This document shows positions 45,101 to 61,600 of a DNA stretch of 64,000 nt, one piece after another. Both the position numbers and the translations under genes were made by a program. Each line of letters opens with the position of its first letter. Position 1 is the stretch's first letter. The notes under the pieces were generated by a model. It ran no database searches. It was not told the DNA's origin and saw nothing but the letters and a program-made list of their open reading frames with translations. The DNA comes from Oscarella lobularis (Eukaryota; Porifera; Homoscleromorpha; Homosclerophorida; Oscarellidae): NCBI RefSeq assembly GCF_947507565.1, contig NC_089189.1, forward strand, positions 186,001-250,000, read 5' to 3'.

Positions 45101-47910
45101 GCCGGTTTCACCGGACTCCAATGCGAGACGAATATCAACGAGTGTCTCCCCGACAACCCGTGTCAAAACGGCGGCGAATGTCGCGACGCCATCGACGCCT
45201 TTGTCTGTCAATGCCCACGCGGATATACGGGACCTCTCTGCGAAACAGACATCAACGAGTGTCATATTAATCCGTGTGGGAACGGCGGCACGTGCGAGGA
45301 TCTAATTGGCGCTTTTGCTTGCATTTGCGCTCCCGGATATACGGGAAAAAACTGCGATATTGATATCGATGAATGCGAGTCTTATCCCTGTCAAAACGGC
45401 GGGAATTGCGTCGATGACGTCAACGGATTTGAGTGCGATTGTCTCGCCGGTTTCACTGGGTTGCTATGCGAGACGAATATCAACGAATGCGAGCCGACGA
45501 ATCCGTGTCTAAACGGCGGTCGTTGCGACGACGGAGTCGACGATTTCGCGTGCGAATGCCAACCCGGATATACGGGACCTCGATGCGAAACCAACATCGA
45601 CGACTGCGCATTTGGAACGTGTCTAAACGGAGGCCGTTGCTTCGATCGCGTCGACGATTTTTACTGCGAATGTCCACGTGGTTATACGGGACTTCGATGC
45701 GAGACGAATATCAATGACTGCGACGATGAAAATGCGTGTTTGAATGGAGCCACGTGCGTGGATGAAATTGACGCTTTTGCGTGTGTTTGCGCTCCCGGAT
45801 TTACGGGATTTCAATGCGAAACGGACATCAATAATTGCGATCCGAATCAATGTCTAAATGGGGGGACGTGCGTCGATGACGTCGATACTTTTTATTGCAA
45901 GTGCCCGGATGGTTTCTATGGGCGACTGTGCGAGAGCGAAATCAACGAATGCGATTCGAATCCGTGCAAAGAACGTGGACGTTGTCTCGACAAACTTGGC
46001 TTCTTCTTATGCGACTGTCTACCAGGATATACGGGAAAGACGTGCGAAACGGACGTTAACGATTGCGAATCAGATCCCTGCGTAAACGGAGGTTTGTGTC
46101 AAGATCATCCCAATGGATTTAAGTGTCAATGTAGAGCCGGATTTACGGGAACTCTGTGCGAAACGGATATGGACGATTGTCAATATAAACCGTGTCACAA
46201 TGGCGGGAAATGCATTGATAAGGAAAACGGGTACAAGTGCGAGTGTGACGTCGGTTTCACGGGAGTTAACTGCGAGACGAATATCAATGACTGCGATAAA
46301 GATTCCTGTTATAATGGAGGGAAATGCGTTGACGAAGTGACGGGATTTTCGTGCGTTTGCGCGCCCGGATACACGGGGGAACGATGCGAGACTGATATCA
46401 ATGAATGCGATAGTCATCCCTGTCGAAATCGCGGGAAATGTTACGACGGATCCGGCGATTTTCGTTGCGAGTGCGCGCCCGGATATACGGGAAAACAATG
46501 CGAGACGAATATCGACGAGTGCAAGTCGTCGCCGTGCGAAAACGACGGCACGTGCGTGGATCGCGTGAACGGATTCAATTGCACGTGTAAACCGGGACAC
46601 CAAGGAAAACGCTGTGAAACATGTAAGAAAGAAAAAAATTAATATATAGGGTTATGTATTTATTGATTTATTTTTAGTTTGTCATCGCACTGATTGGTCG
46701 GCGTGGAGTGTGACGTGCGGCTTGGGGAAAAGATCCCGTCAAGTCATCTGCAAGACAACGGGACAAGAAGCGACTATCTATTCAATCTACGATAGGCGTG
46801 ACCAAGGCGAATGTCCAACCATAGCAATACCAGGTACACACACCCCCAATAAATAAAATAATTTAATTTAATTATTTAGAGTGCACGTGGTCGTCTTGGT
46901 CTCGGTGCAGCGTGACGTGCGGCAGAGGGCTTAAAACGCGCACGCAAACGTGCCCGTCCGACTATCCCCTACCCTCCGCCTCCCCAAGCCTATCGCGTCT
47001 CGTATCACGCCTCATGTCCTATCTCCCCTTTGGCACAGACCCCGCATCCGGGACCCCAAAAACTCGCACAGACCGCGCCCTCTGTTACGGTCCCCGTTGC
47101 CCCGCTCAATGCACGCCGTGGAGCGCCTACGATCGGTGCAACGTCACGTGCGGAAGTGGCTGGCAAACGTCGAAGCGTCTCTGCTGCGACGGCGAATCCG
47201 GGGGTCTCCACGACGTTTCTAGGGTAAGAACGTGTCATACGGGCGTCGCGTGTCCCACAGTCGGTTGCAAGTCGCGCAAGCGCGACGTTTTCTTTCTAAT
47301 CGACGCGACGGAATCGAACAACTATCTCGATATATATAAAAAATTCGTCGTCGATTTCTACGAAGAAATCGACGTCGGAGATGACGCCGGTCTCGTTGCC
47401 TTGGCGATATTTTTCAAACACACGTGCCTCTATTGCTCGTTCACCAAATCCAAATCACGTGACATATTTAAAAAGTGCGTTTACGCGCCGAAACTTCAAA
47501 CGAGATCGTATTCGAATCTCTATTACGCCGTTTTTACGGCGTTGAATACGTTTACGGACGGTCTCTATGGCGAACGAGAGTCGGCCGATAACGTGGTCAT
47601 CTTCATGACGACGGGAAATCATAATTATATAAATACGTATCGGGCCTACGGTTCCTATTCGTCCTATCGTGCGCAATATTACGACAGCTATTATAATAAG
47701 TTGTATACAAAGAAAACGACTGAGTTGAAGACTTGGGCCACTGTGCACGTTGTGTCGGTGGGAAGAAGTTGCAAATTGGACTATTTTGAGCGCCTCGCGA
47801 CAGACGAGAACCATAGGCATAGGCCCGATAAAGGAGAACGTGATTATAGAAAGTTTACTGAGATAAAAACGCTGGCCGTTCAACTGGCAAAAGAGGAAGT
47901 TTGCCTCTAA
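42174..47910 (+). CDS. Secreted multidomain protein: TSP1, LDLa, VWC, 20 EGF repeats, TSP1, VWA
   Basis: Twelve exons (42174-42243, 42299-42794, 42853-43154, 43209-43391, 43440-43601, 44138-44248, 44296-44637, 44689-44802, 44853-44966, 45018-46622, 46678-46833, 46880-47910) add to about 1561 residues. The start encodes a hydrophobic signal peptide ([14 protein letters not shown]), then RFKR, a furin-type site. TSP1-like modules with CSVTC and GGG or GNGTQ cores come next. An LDLa module ([15 protein letters not shown]), a VWC module and a TSP1 ([12 protein letters not shown]) follow. Then come 20 EGF repeats, most of the calcium-binding type with DINEC or DIDEC starts. One exon alone encodes 14 of them. 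Three TSP1 modules and a C-terminal VWA domain end it. The VWA metal site reads DATES, where DxSxS is usual. There is no membrane span. It is probably extracellular matrix or a secreted adhesive protein. No one-to-one vertebrate match is recognised. Confidence 0.85.
43602..44137 (+). other. Large intron of the EGF/TSP1 gene, no content recognised
   Basis: At 536 bases this is about ten times the usual intron here. It separates the TSP1/VWC part from the EGF part. I see no domain, repeat or RNA gene in it. The position fits a join between two older gene blocks. Confidence 0.4.
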
Positions 47911-47986
47911 GTGACATATGATTAACTATTGATGTTTTGCGTTGCGTTTTTTCATGTATGTAGTCCCGTGTTTATTTCTCCGTGTT

Positions 47987-48848
47987 TTACTCTAATTTGA
48001 CGCATTGTTCCGAGCCGGGATATTGTGGCAAATTTAGACCGTATTTCGATTTGATTTCGGGTGGAATGCTTCTGGCTGCGAGATAGTGATAGCGACCTCG
48101 AAAAGATCTTGCGCATAGTTTGGGAGACGCTATGGAAACGAGGCTATCCGGCTTCAATCCCTCTTCATCTCCAGCCTCAATATCCCAACCTATAAGAAAA
48201 ATTAATAAAAAATATTATTTAATTTATATCATACCTGAGGGAACGTCTACCGAACATATTGGGATTTTTACTCTTTTGAGAGTATCTAGTGCTGCGCTGA
48301 AGGGTGGACGTGCGTCTCCCTTGAAACCAAATCCAAAAAGGGAGTCAATAACGAGATCAAAATTTCTATTAATCTCATCCGGGTTTTCAGGTAAATCGTT
48401 TACAAAATCAATGCGAAAATTCTCGCACTGTACAACGAGATTTTTGAATAGCTGCTTTTCGGAACGCTTCGGATAGTAAACGGACGAATTATAGCCCTGC
48501 AACGAGCCACGTGATCAACGCGCATGCGTATGAGACACTTACGAAAAGCTTCAAATGTCGCGCTGCAACGAGGCCGTCTCCGCCGTTATTTCCAGGCCCG
48601 CAGCACACGAGAACGTTACGCGAAGGTAGATCATCTCGCGGATAGCATTTGAGGACGGCCGAAGCGACGCCGAGCCCCGCGAGCTCCATCAGTTGATCGA
48701 CGCTATATTGGTAATCGCTAAAGAGCTCCTCGTCGATTTTCTGAGCCTCTCGTTGCGTCACGTAGGTCCAAGGCCTCGACATTGTCCGTCGACGATAAGA
48801 AAACAGCACAAAGGAAAACAGTGGAAGCATACGGGGCAGTCTACACAC
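47987..48848 (-). CDS. NAXE: NAD(P)H-hydrate epimerase
   Basis: Three exons on the minus strand (48848-48543, 48496-48236, 48190-47987) give about 256 residues. The enzyme interconverts the R and S forms of hydrated NAD(P)H so that the dehydratase can repair it. Family landmarks: [40 protein letters not shown] (Rossmann-like loop), [23 protein letters not shown], and the C-terminal [15 protein letters not shown]. The length is close to the usual animal enzyme. About 22 residues with hydrophobic and basic character precede MSRPW. They could be a targeting peptide, or translation could start at the second methionine (near 48782). It is convergent with the EGF/TSP1 gene, with stop codons less than 80 bases apart. 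Confidence 0.92.
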
Positions 48849-49590
48849 TCGAACGCCATATCCAAAGCGCCGTTTGATGAAGAAGTAAGTTTTAGATCGT
48901 GCCCTTTGGAAAATTTGCGAGCCAAGTTTGGGGATCCCCTGAAATAATATATAAGGCTTTGGGGAGGGGGATACGTAGTACGTAGCTCAAACTTGACGCG
49001 ATTTCTTCATTATTTTTTAAGCTCTACGGTTTCTTTTGCGTCCTTTCAACAATCCATCCAGCGTTCGTCGTTCTTCATTGCTTCATTTCCCAGCACGTAA
49101 GTCCTCTGTTCCTTAATAAATAGACGTGTTCCTTTAGCGCGATCGCACTGCACGGAGAGCTCTCAGTACTTACGCTGAAGGCCCCTCCCTTTTCTAATAG
49201 CGATATCTTTGTCGCGTGGCCAAAGAAAGCAGCTCATCGAACGAAGAAACTTTTTGTTTGCACGTTGTATTGCATGCGTACAGTAGTTTGCATGATTTTT
49301 CGCTCTTGATCTCCAGGGTATGGAGACAAGAGCGCGTACGTAGCTTAGGGACATGCGCGCGCGACGTGAAATGGCGTACACTATGTATGGTGTGCGTCAT
49401 TTTTGCGTCGCGTGTGCTTCCGGTCGTAAAAGTAGGGAAAACTACGGTCAAAATTTTTATTGAAATATCCCGGATGTAAATAAATAAAAAAATTAAAAAG
49501 TTCTCTGTCGTCTCCCCTTCCTCCTCCTCCTTGGTCCTCGTTGATTGGTTGATCCTGCGCTGCCGCTTGACCTCCTGGCCAAGCGGTGAG
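48849..49590. other. Unassigned region with a TATA-like promoter and a splice-donor-like site
   Basis: A TATATAAGG sequence at about 48947 is followed by a pyrimidine-rich stretch and CAGCAC-gtaagtcc near 49095, which looks like a first non-coding exon and donor on the + strand. No protein frame follows. Part of the left edge is probably the NAXE promoter (minus strand). Confidence 0.3.
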
Positions 49591-49599
49591 ACTGAGACT

Positions 49600-49812
49600 G
49601 CAGTCCCCACAGTGAACTTTAACCCAAGTCCACAGGGGGTAGGCACATTATCCTCCAGCCTCCAAGGAGCGAGACTTTGACCCAAGTCCCCAGGGGAGAG
49701 CACATTAGCCTCCAGCCCACAAGGAGGGAGACTTTAACCCAAGTCACCAGGGGAGAAGCTGATTAACCTCCAGCCCACAAGGAGGGAGACTTTGACCCAA
49801 GTCCCTAGGGTG
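49600..49812. repeat. Minisatellite, about 58-bp unit, three to four copies
   Basis: The motif CCCAAGTC recurs at 49623, 49681, 49738 and 49796, with spacings of 58, 57 and 58 bases. Units share CTTTGACCCAAGTCCCCAGG and CCTCCAGCCCACAAGGAG with few changes. Confidence 0.85.
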
Positions 49813-50119
49813 ATGGCTTCGTCTACTTCGTCTTCTTTCTGCATCCAAACATCGTCGGATTGATCCGTTGGGGAGAGGAGAGACAACTAAAATAAAATTA
49901 CAAACCAGTCCACTCAAATCTATTGTCCTATTTACCTTGATTTAGCTGATAAAACGCCGTGGAGGAGGAGGGAATTGATCCATGTCTTCATATAGGTATC
50001 TACAAAAAATTCCAATTTCAGCCAAAATTTGAGGTGTGAGGTCCTATTGGTATCGCGAGTTCAAACAGGCAACCCATCCCCATTGTTTGGTGAAGAAATC
50101 TTAGGAATCGGAGAGGTCA

Positions 50120-50770
50120 CCAAAATGAGCAAAAACCATGGACTATAGCTCACGGTTCCATAAAAATCTCAACTCACGGATTTCCACATAAACGCGCTAG
50201 ATCTACTCTATTTTATGAGTAGAACAACCCTACGAGGTCAAACAGTTCGTACGGGTCAAATTTCACACGAAAAAGGACCACTTCCGGTACGTATTAATAT
50301 TAGCCACACCCTTCAAAAATGACAAAAAATTGGCGCTCGACAATTTTGAGACCGTGGAGTTAACTAGGTACTAAAGCTCTATCGTTTCACGTAGAAATCG
50401 TGGCGTTCTGGGAGATGCGGTTTTTGACCAAAAACCATGGACTATAGCTCACGGTTCTCTAAAAATCTCAACTCACGGATTTCCAACTAAACGCGCTAGA
50501 TCTAGTCTACTTTACTAGTAGAACAACCCTACGAGGTTAGACAGTTTGTACGGGTGAAATTTCACACTAAAATTACCAATTTCCGGTACGAATCCACACC
50601 TCCCAAAAAAGGCTTAATTAAAATTGGTACCATAGAAAATTTTTAGAATAGTGGAATTAACTAGGTACTAAAGTCCTATCGTTTGACGTAGAAAATTTGG
50701 AGTGGTAAGAGATGAGATTCTTGACTAAAACCATGGACTATAGTTCACGGTTTTTGAAAAACGGCACTAA
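50120..50770. repeat. Tandem repeat of about 298-bp unit, a little over two copies
   Basis: CCATGGACTATAG recurs at 50136, 50435 and 50731 (299 and 296 bases apart). It is followed by conserved blocks such as CTCAACTCACGGATTTCC and AGAACAACCCTACGAGGT. The first two units diverge by single changes and small indels. There are no terminal inverted repeats and no coding frame, so the origin is unknown. Confidence 0.8.
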
Positions 50771-50816
50771 CGCAAATCTCCTATCTGACCGTCTCAAACA
50801 AGAAATCGGCATTCGT

Positions 50817-51164
50817 TTAGACGCTCGGTATCGGCTGACCTACCCTACCTAACAAATCTAAGGCGAAAACAGCGATCGAAATTCGGGAGGGGAATGAGGA
50901 GCCGTTCGACTCCTTTTCGGCCATGAAATTCGCACGAGAGCTATCTATAAGGCTATAAAATGCTTCTAAACGTGCTTTCGAATGTCTAACAACGACGTTT
51001 CGAAGGATTGCGCGAACATTTCCGTTTTCTGGACATCGAAACGACGGGAAACGGTCGTCGATGCATTTAAAATAAAAACAGTGTCTTACCTGAGCTGTTT
51101 CGTTCACAATTGAGCCGTTTTTTCGCCATTTTCGAGCCGTTTTCCTGGGACCACGTGCGTTCAA
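50817..51164 (-). CDS. Possible first exon and read-through frame of an unknown minus-strand gene
   Basis: A 115-codon open frame starts MNARGPRKTARKWRKNG. A consensus donor (CAG-gtaagaca) lies 25 codons in, so the true exon may be only 51,164 to about 51,090. A TGACGTCA palindrome at about 51179 lies just upstream. No family is recognised, and no clear second exon was found in the repeat-filled region downstream. The frame could be chance. Confidence 0.25.
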   Translation of the reverse strand: MNARGPRKTARKWRKNGSIVNETAQVRHCFYFKCIDDRFPSFRCPENGNVRAILRNVVVRHSKARLEAFYSLIDSSRANFMAEKESNGSSFPSRISIAVFALDLLGRVGQPIPSV

Positions 51165-51277
51165 GTAGCGCGCTAAGTGACGTCATTGAATTATCATATA
51201 CCCCGTACACGCAATACTAAAAAGAGCGAAGCATGGATAATAAACACAAAACTAAACGACTAACTGTATAGATATGT

Positions 51278-56722
<5,445 letters not shown>

Positions 56723-56877
56723 AGGTAGACGCGGAGAAGCAAAGCGACGCGAGATCGCGCGGATTCGAACGGATTTCGGAGCTCAACAAAAAAAAATCTG
56801 CCTCGATATCACACCCCGTATGCCACGTGCGAACTCACATTGCGCAGTATTTAATCCATCACAAAAATCATTTCGCA

Positions 56878-57567
56878 TTACAATTCCTGTTTGCCTTGCA
56901 TTTCGGCCATTTTCTTAAACGCAGTCTCTTTCACCTCATCCTCCTTCTTCGTCTTGGCCTCCTTCTCGCGTCTCTCCTCCGCCGAGGCACCGGGCCCCCA
57001 ATAGGTCTTCTGCTCCAATTCAACGCTCCTACAGTCTTCCTGCGTAACTAAAAAATCCTTCACGTCCCAAGCGACACTTCCGTCCTGTATAACAAATATA
57101 GCCCTCATATCATCCAACATATAGCGTTGGGTGTGAATATTTGCGTTGAAAAGAGAGGATTGCCAGCGCGCGGTAACCGCCTCCCCGCGCGCGCGATCAC
57201 GTGGTGTGCCCGCTACGTCGGCGAATAGCATAAGCGTTTGACCTTTCTTAGATTGTTTTAGCATGTCTTCGACGTTTGAAATCGGTTTTGATGGATCGAA
57301 CTGGACGTTCGGTTGTTTTGGCGGTTTCAGATGAGCGTAATCGTCTGGGTCTTTTTCATCTTCGTTTTCCTGCAGAGAAAAATCGATATCCGGTTTAGAG
57401 TGTCCCGGATTCGTCTGCAAACTTACCTCCCACTGATCGAAAAGCTGGTCTATTTCTTCGTCCGTGTAGTCGGTTAAACTCTTTTTTGTTTTGGGCTTCT
57501 CTTTCGAGAGCACCGCGACGGATAAGAGCGAGATGAGGACGAGAAAGCGAACGAAAACGAAAGTCAT
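56878..57567 (-). CDS. MESD: MESD, ER chaperone for LDL-receptor-family proteins
   Basis: A single open frame of 229 residues. MESD helps fold the beta-propeller/EGF modules of LRP5/6-type receptors in the ER and so supports Wnt reception. Seen: an N-terminal signal peptide (FVRFLVLISLLSVAVLS), DEEIDQLFDQWE, the core MLKQSKKGQTLMLFADVAG, WQSSLFNANIHTQRY, DDMRAIFVIQDGSVAWDVK, a charged coiled C-terminal part, and the end KQEL, an ER-retrieval signal in the place where vertebrates have a KDEL-like REDL. It lies upstream of SIN3 on the same strand, with about 155 bases between them. Confidence 0.92.
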   Translation of the reverse strand: MTFVFVRFLVLISLLSVAVLSKEKPKTKKSLTDYTDEEIDQLFDQWEVSLQTNPGHSKPDIDFSLQENEDEKDPDDYAHLKPPKQPNVQFDPSKPISNVEDMLKQSKKGQTLMLFADVAGTPRDRARGEAVTARWQSSLFNANIHTQRYMLDDMRAIFVIQDGSVAWDVKDFLVTQEDCRSVELEQKTYWGPGASAEERREKEAKTKKEDEVKETAFKKMAEMQGKQEL

Positions 57568-57628
57568 TATTTACGTGGCAATCGTAACGTACTCTAAAAG
57601 GCGCTACGTCACACGAAACCCGTATAAA

Positions 57629-58681
57629 CTACTGTACAACTTTGACAGTGGGTAGTCTATGAGTTTTTCCACCGCGACCCGTTCCTAATCGAGCGGGCGG
57701 AACCTTATCGTGCCGCGCTACCTCTTCGCCGCCACCTACGCCCCTATCGTCGTGTCTTTCAACGAGAACGCTCCCGCCACGCCTACTCCCCCCGCGCGCT
57801 ACCGCTCTCGTTTTCCCGCCGGCTTTCGACGACGACGGCGGCGGCGCAACGCGCGCGGGAGCCGTTTCGAGAAGAACATTGACGGGATTTTGCGGAATCC
57901 AACCCGATCCGCTCTGGGGCCCCATTTGTTCCTCGTCCGCTTGAGCCTCATTGGTTCCCTCGCGAAACATGGTCATCGCTTCCAAATTGAGCGCGCAAAC
58001 GCCTCGCATAAAAGCGCGTTTCATCGTCTCTTCGTATTTTTCGCGTTCCTTGCGAAGTTGAGCTACTTCCGTGTTCGCAGCCTCAAGATCTCGATTCAAC
58101 TAAAAAATAAATAATTCGTTAATTAAATTGAATTTGCTTATTATTTTACTTCAGCAATTCGTTCTTCGTAATCGCAACTAAGTTTGTGACACACTTGCTC
58201 AGCTCTAGCCTAAAGATTTAATTAATAATTAGCTCTTATTTAATTTCTTTCATTTTTTCACCTGACACGCTTTTTCGACTCTCTGTTTCCATTTCGCTTC
58301 AAGAATTCCATGCCATGCTCTCCATATTTTTGAGCCAATAGTCCGCCAGTAATGTTTCCTTGCTAATTTACTAGCAAATTCCTAAAATAAAACATTGTAT
58401 GGATACTAATAAAAGCCTTCCTTTCATTACTTCTCTCTGCTGGTCACAGTGATGAATTTTCCAGGCGCAGAAATTCCTCTGGAGCTCCATTTTCTCCTTC
58501 TACAGAATAACATATAAATAAATGAATTACTTGTTCTAATTATTTTCAAACCTGCTTCTGAACTGCTTTAGTGAGATTTGCTACAATACCGTCCTTTCTT
58601 CCAATCGACTCCTCATAGGTCACAAGCAATTCCTTCGCACATTCAAGATCACTTTGCAATTGACCCATCTGAGAATCATGC
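57629..58681 (-). CDS. POC5: POC5 centriolar protein, C-terminal half (gene continues beyond the visible exons)
   Basis: Visible minus-strand exons: 58681-58552, 58499-58431, 58381-58262, 58209-58150 and 58099-57629 (stop). POC5 binds centrin and is needed for centriole elongation. Diagnostic stretches: FCAWKIHH, a WRAWHGIL-type repeat, KRVEKACQ-like VEKACQARAEQVC, DYEERIAEL, MKRAFMRGVCALNLEAMTMF, and the C-terminal VKVV. The region between is helical and charged, as expected for coiled coil. N-terminal exons and start are not seen. They would lie beyond the satellite that begins at 58700. Confidence 0.9.
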
Positions 58682-58699
58682 CTACAGGGAAAAATTATA

Positions 58700-61600
58700 T
58701 TAACAATAAATTGAGCGCCTTATCTTTATTTCTCAGGGTCTAAATATTAAATTGAGGGCCTAATCTTTATTTCTCAGGGCCTAAATATTAAATTGAGGGC
58801 CTAATCTTTATTTCTCAGGACCTAAAAATTGAGGGCCTAATCTTCATTTCTCAGGACATAAATATTAAATGGAGGGCCTAATCTTTATTTCTGAGGGCCT
58901 AAATAATAAATTAAGGGCCTAATCTTTATTTCTGAGGGCCTAAATAACAAATTAAGGGCCTAATCTTTATTTCTCAGGGCCTAAATAATAAATTGAGGAA
59001 CAAATCTTTGATTTTTAGGTCCTAAATATTAAATTGAGAGCCTAATCTTTATTTCTCAAAGCCTAAATATTAAATTGAGGTACTAATCCTTATTTCTGAG
59101 GGCCTAAATAATAAATTGAGGGCCTAATCTTTATTTCTCAAAGCCTAAATAATAAATTGAGCAACAAATCTCTGATTTTTAGAGCCTAAATATTAAATTG
59201 AGGACTTAATCTTTATTCTTCAAAGCCTAAATATTAAATTGAGGGACAAATCTTTGATTTTTAGGGCCTAAATATTAAATTGAGAGCCTAATCTTTATTT
59301 CTCAAAGCCTAAATATTAAATTGAGGTACTAATCCTTATTTCTGAGGGCCTAAATAATAAATTGAGGGCTTAATCTTTATTTCTCAAAGCCTAAATAATA
59401 AATTGAGGGACAAAGCTTTATTTCCCAAGGTCTAAATAATAAATTGAGGGCCTAATCTTTATTTCTCAAGGCCTAAATAATAAATTGAGGGACAAATCTT
59501 TGATTTTTAGAGCCTTAATATTAAATTGAGGGCCTAATCTTTATTTTTCAGGACCTAAATATTAAATTCAGGGCCTCATCTTTATTTTTCAAAGCCTAAA
59601 TATTAAATTGAGGGACAAAGCTTTATTTCCCAGGGTCTAAATAATAAACTGAGGGCCTAATCTTTATTTTTCAAAGCCTAAATCATAAATTGAGGGTCTA
59701 ATTTTTATTTCTCAGCTTCGAAATAATAAATTGAGAACCTAAACTTTGATTCTCAGGGCCTAAATATTAAATTGAGGGCCTAATCTTTAGTTCCCAGGGT
59801 CTAAATAATAAACTGAGGGCCTAATCTTTATTTTTCAAAGCCTAAATCATAAATTGAGGGTCTAATTTTTATTTCTCAGCTTCGAAATAATAAATTGAGA
59901 ACCTAAACTTTGATTCTCAGGGCCTAAATATTAAATTGAGGGCCTAATCTTTAGTTCCCAGGGTCTAAATAATAAACTGAGGGCCTAATCTTTATTTTTT
60001 AAAGCCTAAATCATAAATTGAGGGCCTAATTTTTATTTCTCAGCTTCTAAATAATAAATTGAGGACCTAAACTTTGATTCTCAGAGCCTAAATATTAAAT
60101 TGATGGCCTAATCTTTATTTCTCAAGGCCTAAATAATAAATTGAGCGACAAATCTCTGATTTTTAGGGCCTAAATATTAAATTGAGGGCCTAATCTTTAT
60201 TCCTCAAAGCCTAAATATTAAATTGAGGGACAAAGCTTTATTTCCCAGGGTCTAAATAATAAACTGAGGGCCTAATCTTTATTTCTCAGGGTCTAAATAA
60301 TAAATTGTGGGCCTAAACATTGATTCTTAGAGCCTAAATATTAAATTGAGGGCCTCATCTTTATTTCTCAGGGCCTAAATATTAAATTGAGGGCCTAATC
60401 TTTATTTTTCAGGGCATAAATATTGAATTGAGGGCCTAAACTTTATTTCTCAAGGCCTAAATAAAAAATTTAGAGCAAAATCTTTGATTTTTAGAACCTA
60501 AATATTAAATTGAGGGCCAAATCTTTATTTCTCAGGGTTTAAATCATAAATTGAGGGCCTAATCTTTATTTCTCAGGGTGTAAATAATAAATTGAGGGCC
60601 TAAACTTTGATTCTTAGAGCCTAAATATTAAATTGAGGGCCTAATCTTTATTTCTCAGCTTCTAAATAATATATGGAGGACAAAATCTTTGATTTTTAGG
60701 GCCTAAATATTAAATTGAGGGCCTAATCTTTATTCTTCAAAGCCTAAATATTAAATCGAGAGACAAAGCTTTATTTCCCAGGGTCTAAATAATAAACTGA
60801 GGGCCTAATCTTTATTTTTTAAAGCATAAATCATAAATTGAGGGCCTAATTTTTATTTCTCAGCGTCTAAATAATAAATTGAGGGCCTAAACTTTGATTC
60901 TCAGGGCCTAAATATTAAACTGATGGCCTAATCTTTATTTTTCAGGATCTAAATCATAAATTGAGGGCCTAATCTTTATTTATCAAAGCCTAAATATTAA
61001 ATTGAGGGCCTAATCTTTATTTCTCAAGGCCTAAATAATAAATTGAGCAACAAAACTCTGATTTTTAGGGCCTAAATATTAAATTGAGGGCCTAATCTTT
61101 ATTCTTCAAAGCCTAAATATTAAATCGAGAGACAAAGCTTTATTTCCCAGGGTCTAAATAATAAACTGAGGGCCTAATCTTTATTTCTCAAGGCCTAAAT
61201 AATAGATTGAGGGACAATCTTTGATTTTTAGGGCCTTAATATTAAATTGAGGGCCTAAACTTTATTTCTCAAGGCCTAAATAAAAAATTGAGGGCAAAAT
61301 CTTTGATTTTTAGAACATAAATATTAAATTGAGGGCCTCATCTTTATTTCTCAGGGCCTAAATATTAAATTGAGGGCCTAATCTTTATTTTTCACGGCAT
61401 AAATATTAAATTGAGGGCCAAATCTTTATTTCCCAGTGTCTAAATAATAAACTGAGGGCCTAATCTTTATTTTTCAAAGCCTAAATCATAAATTGAGGGC
61501 CTAATTTTTATTTCTCAGCGTCTAAATAATAAATTGAGGGCCTAAACTTTGATTCTCAAGGAATAAATATTAAATTGAGGGCCTAATCTTTATTTTTATA

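Noticed and set aside
50120-50770. Long terminal repeats or another virus-like element
   Set aside because: The copies are in tandem with no internal coding region, primer-binding site or polymerase-like frame. No retroviral, Polinton-like or other capsid-bearing remnant was recognised anywhere in the window.
57370-57435. A mini-intron in MESD at GAG-gtaagtttgcag
   Set aside because: The donor and acceptor would be only 12 bases apart, too short to splice, and the frame is open through it.
57710-58114. An arginine/proline-rich + strand frame opposite the last POC5 exon
   Set aside because: It is a shadow of the GC-rich POC5 C-terminus, which matches the family on the minus strand.
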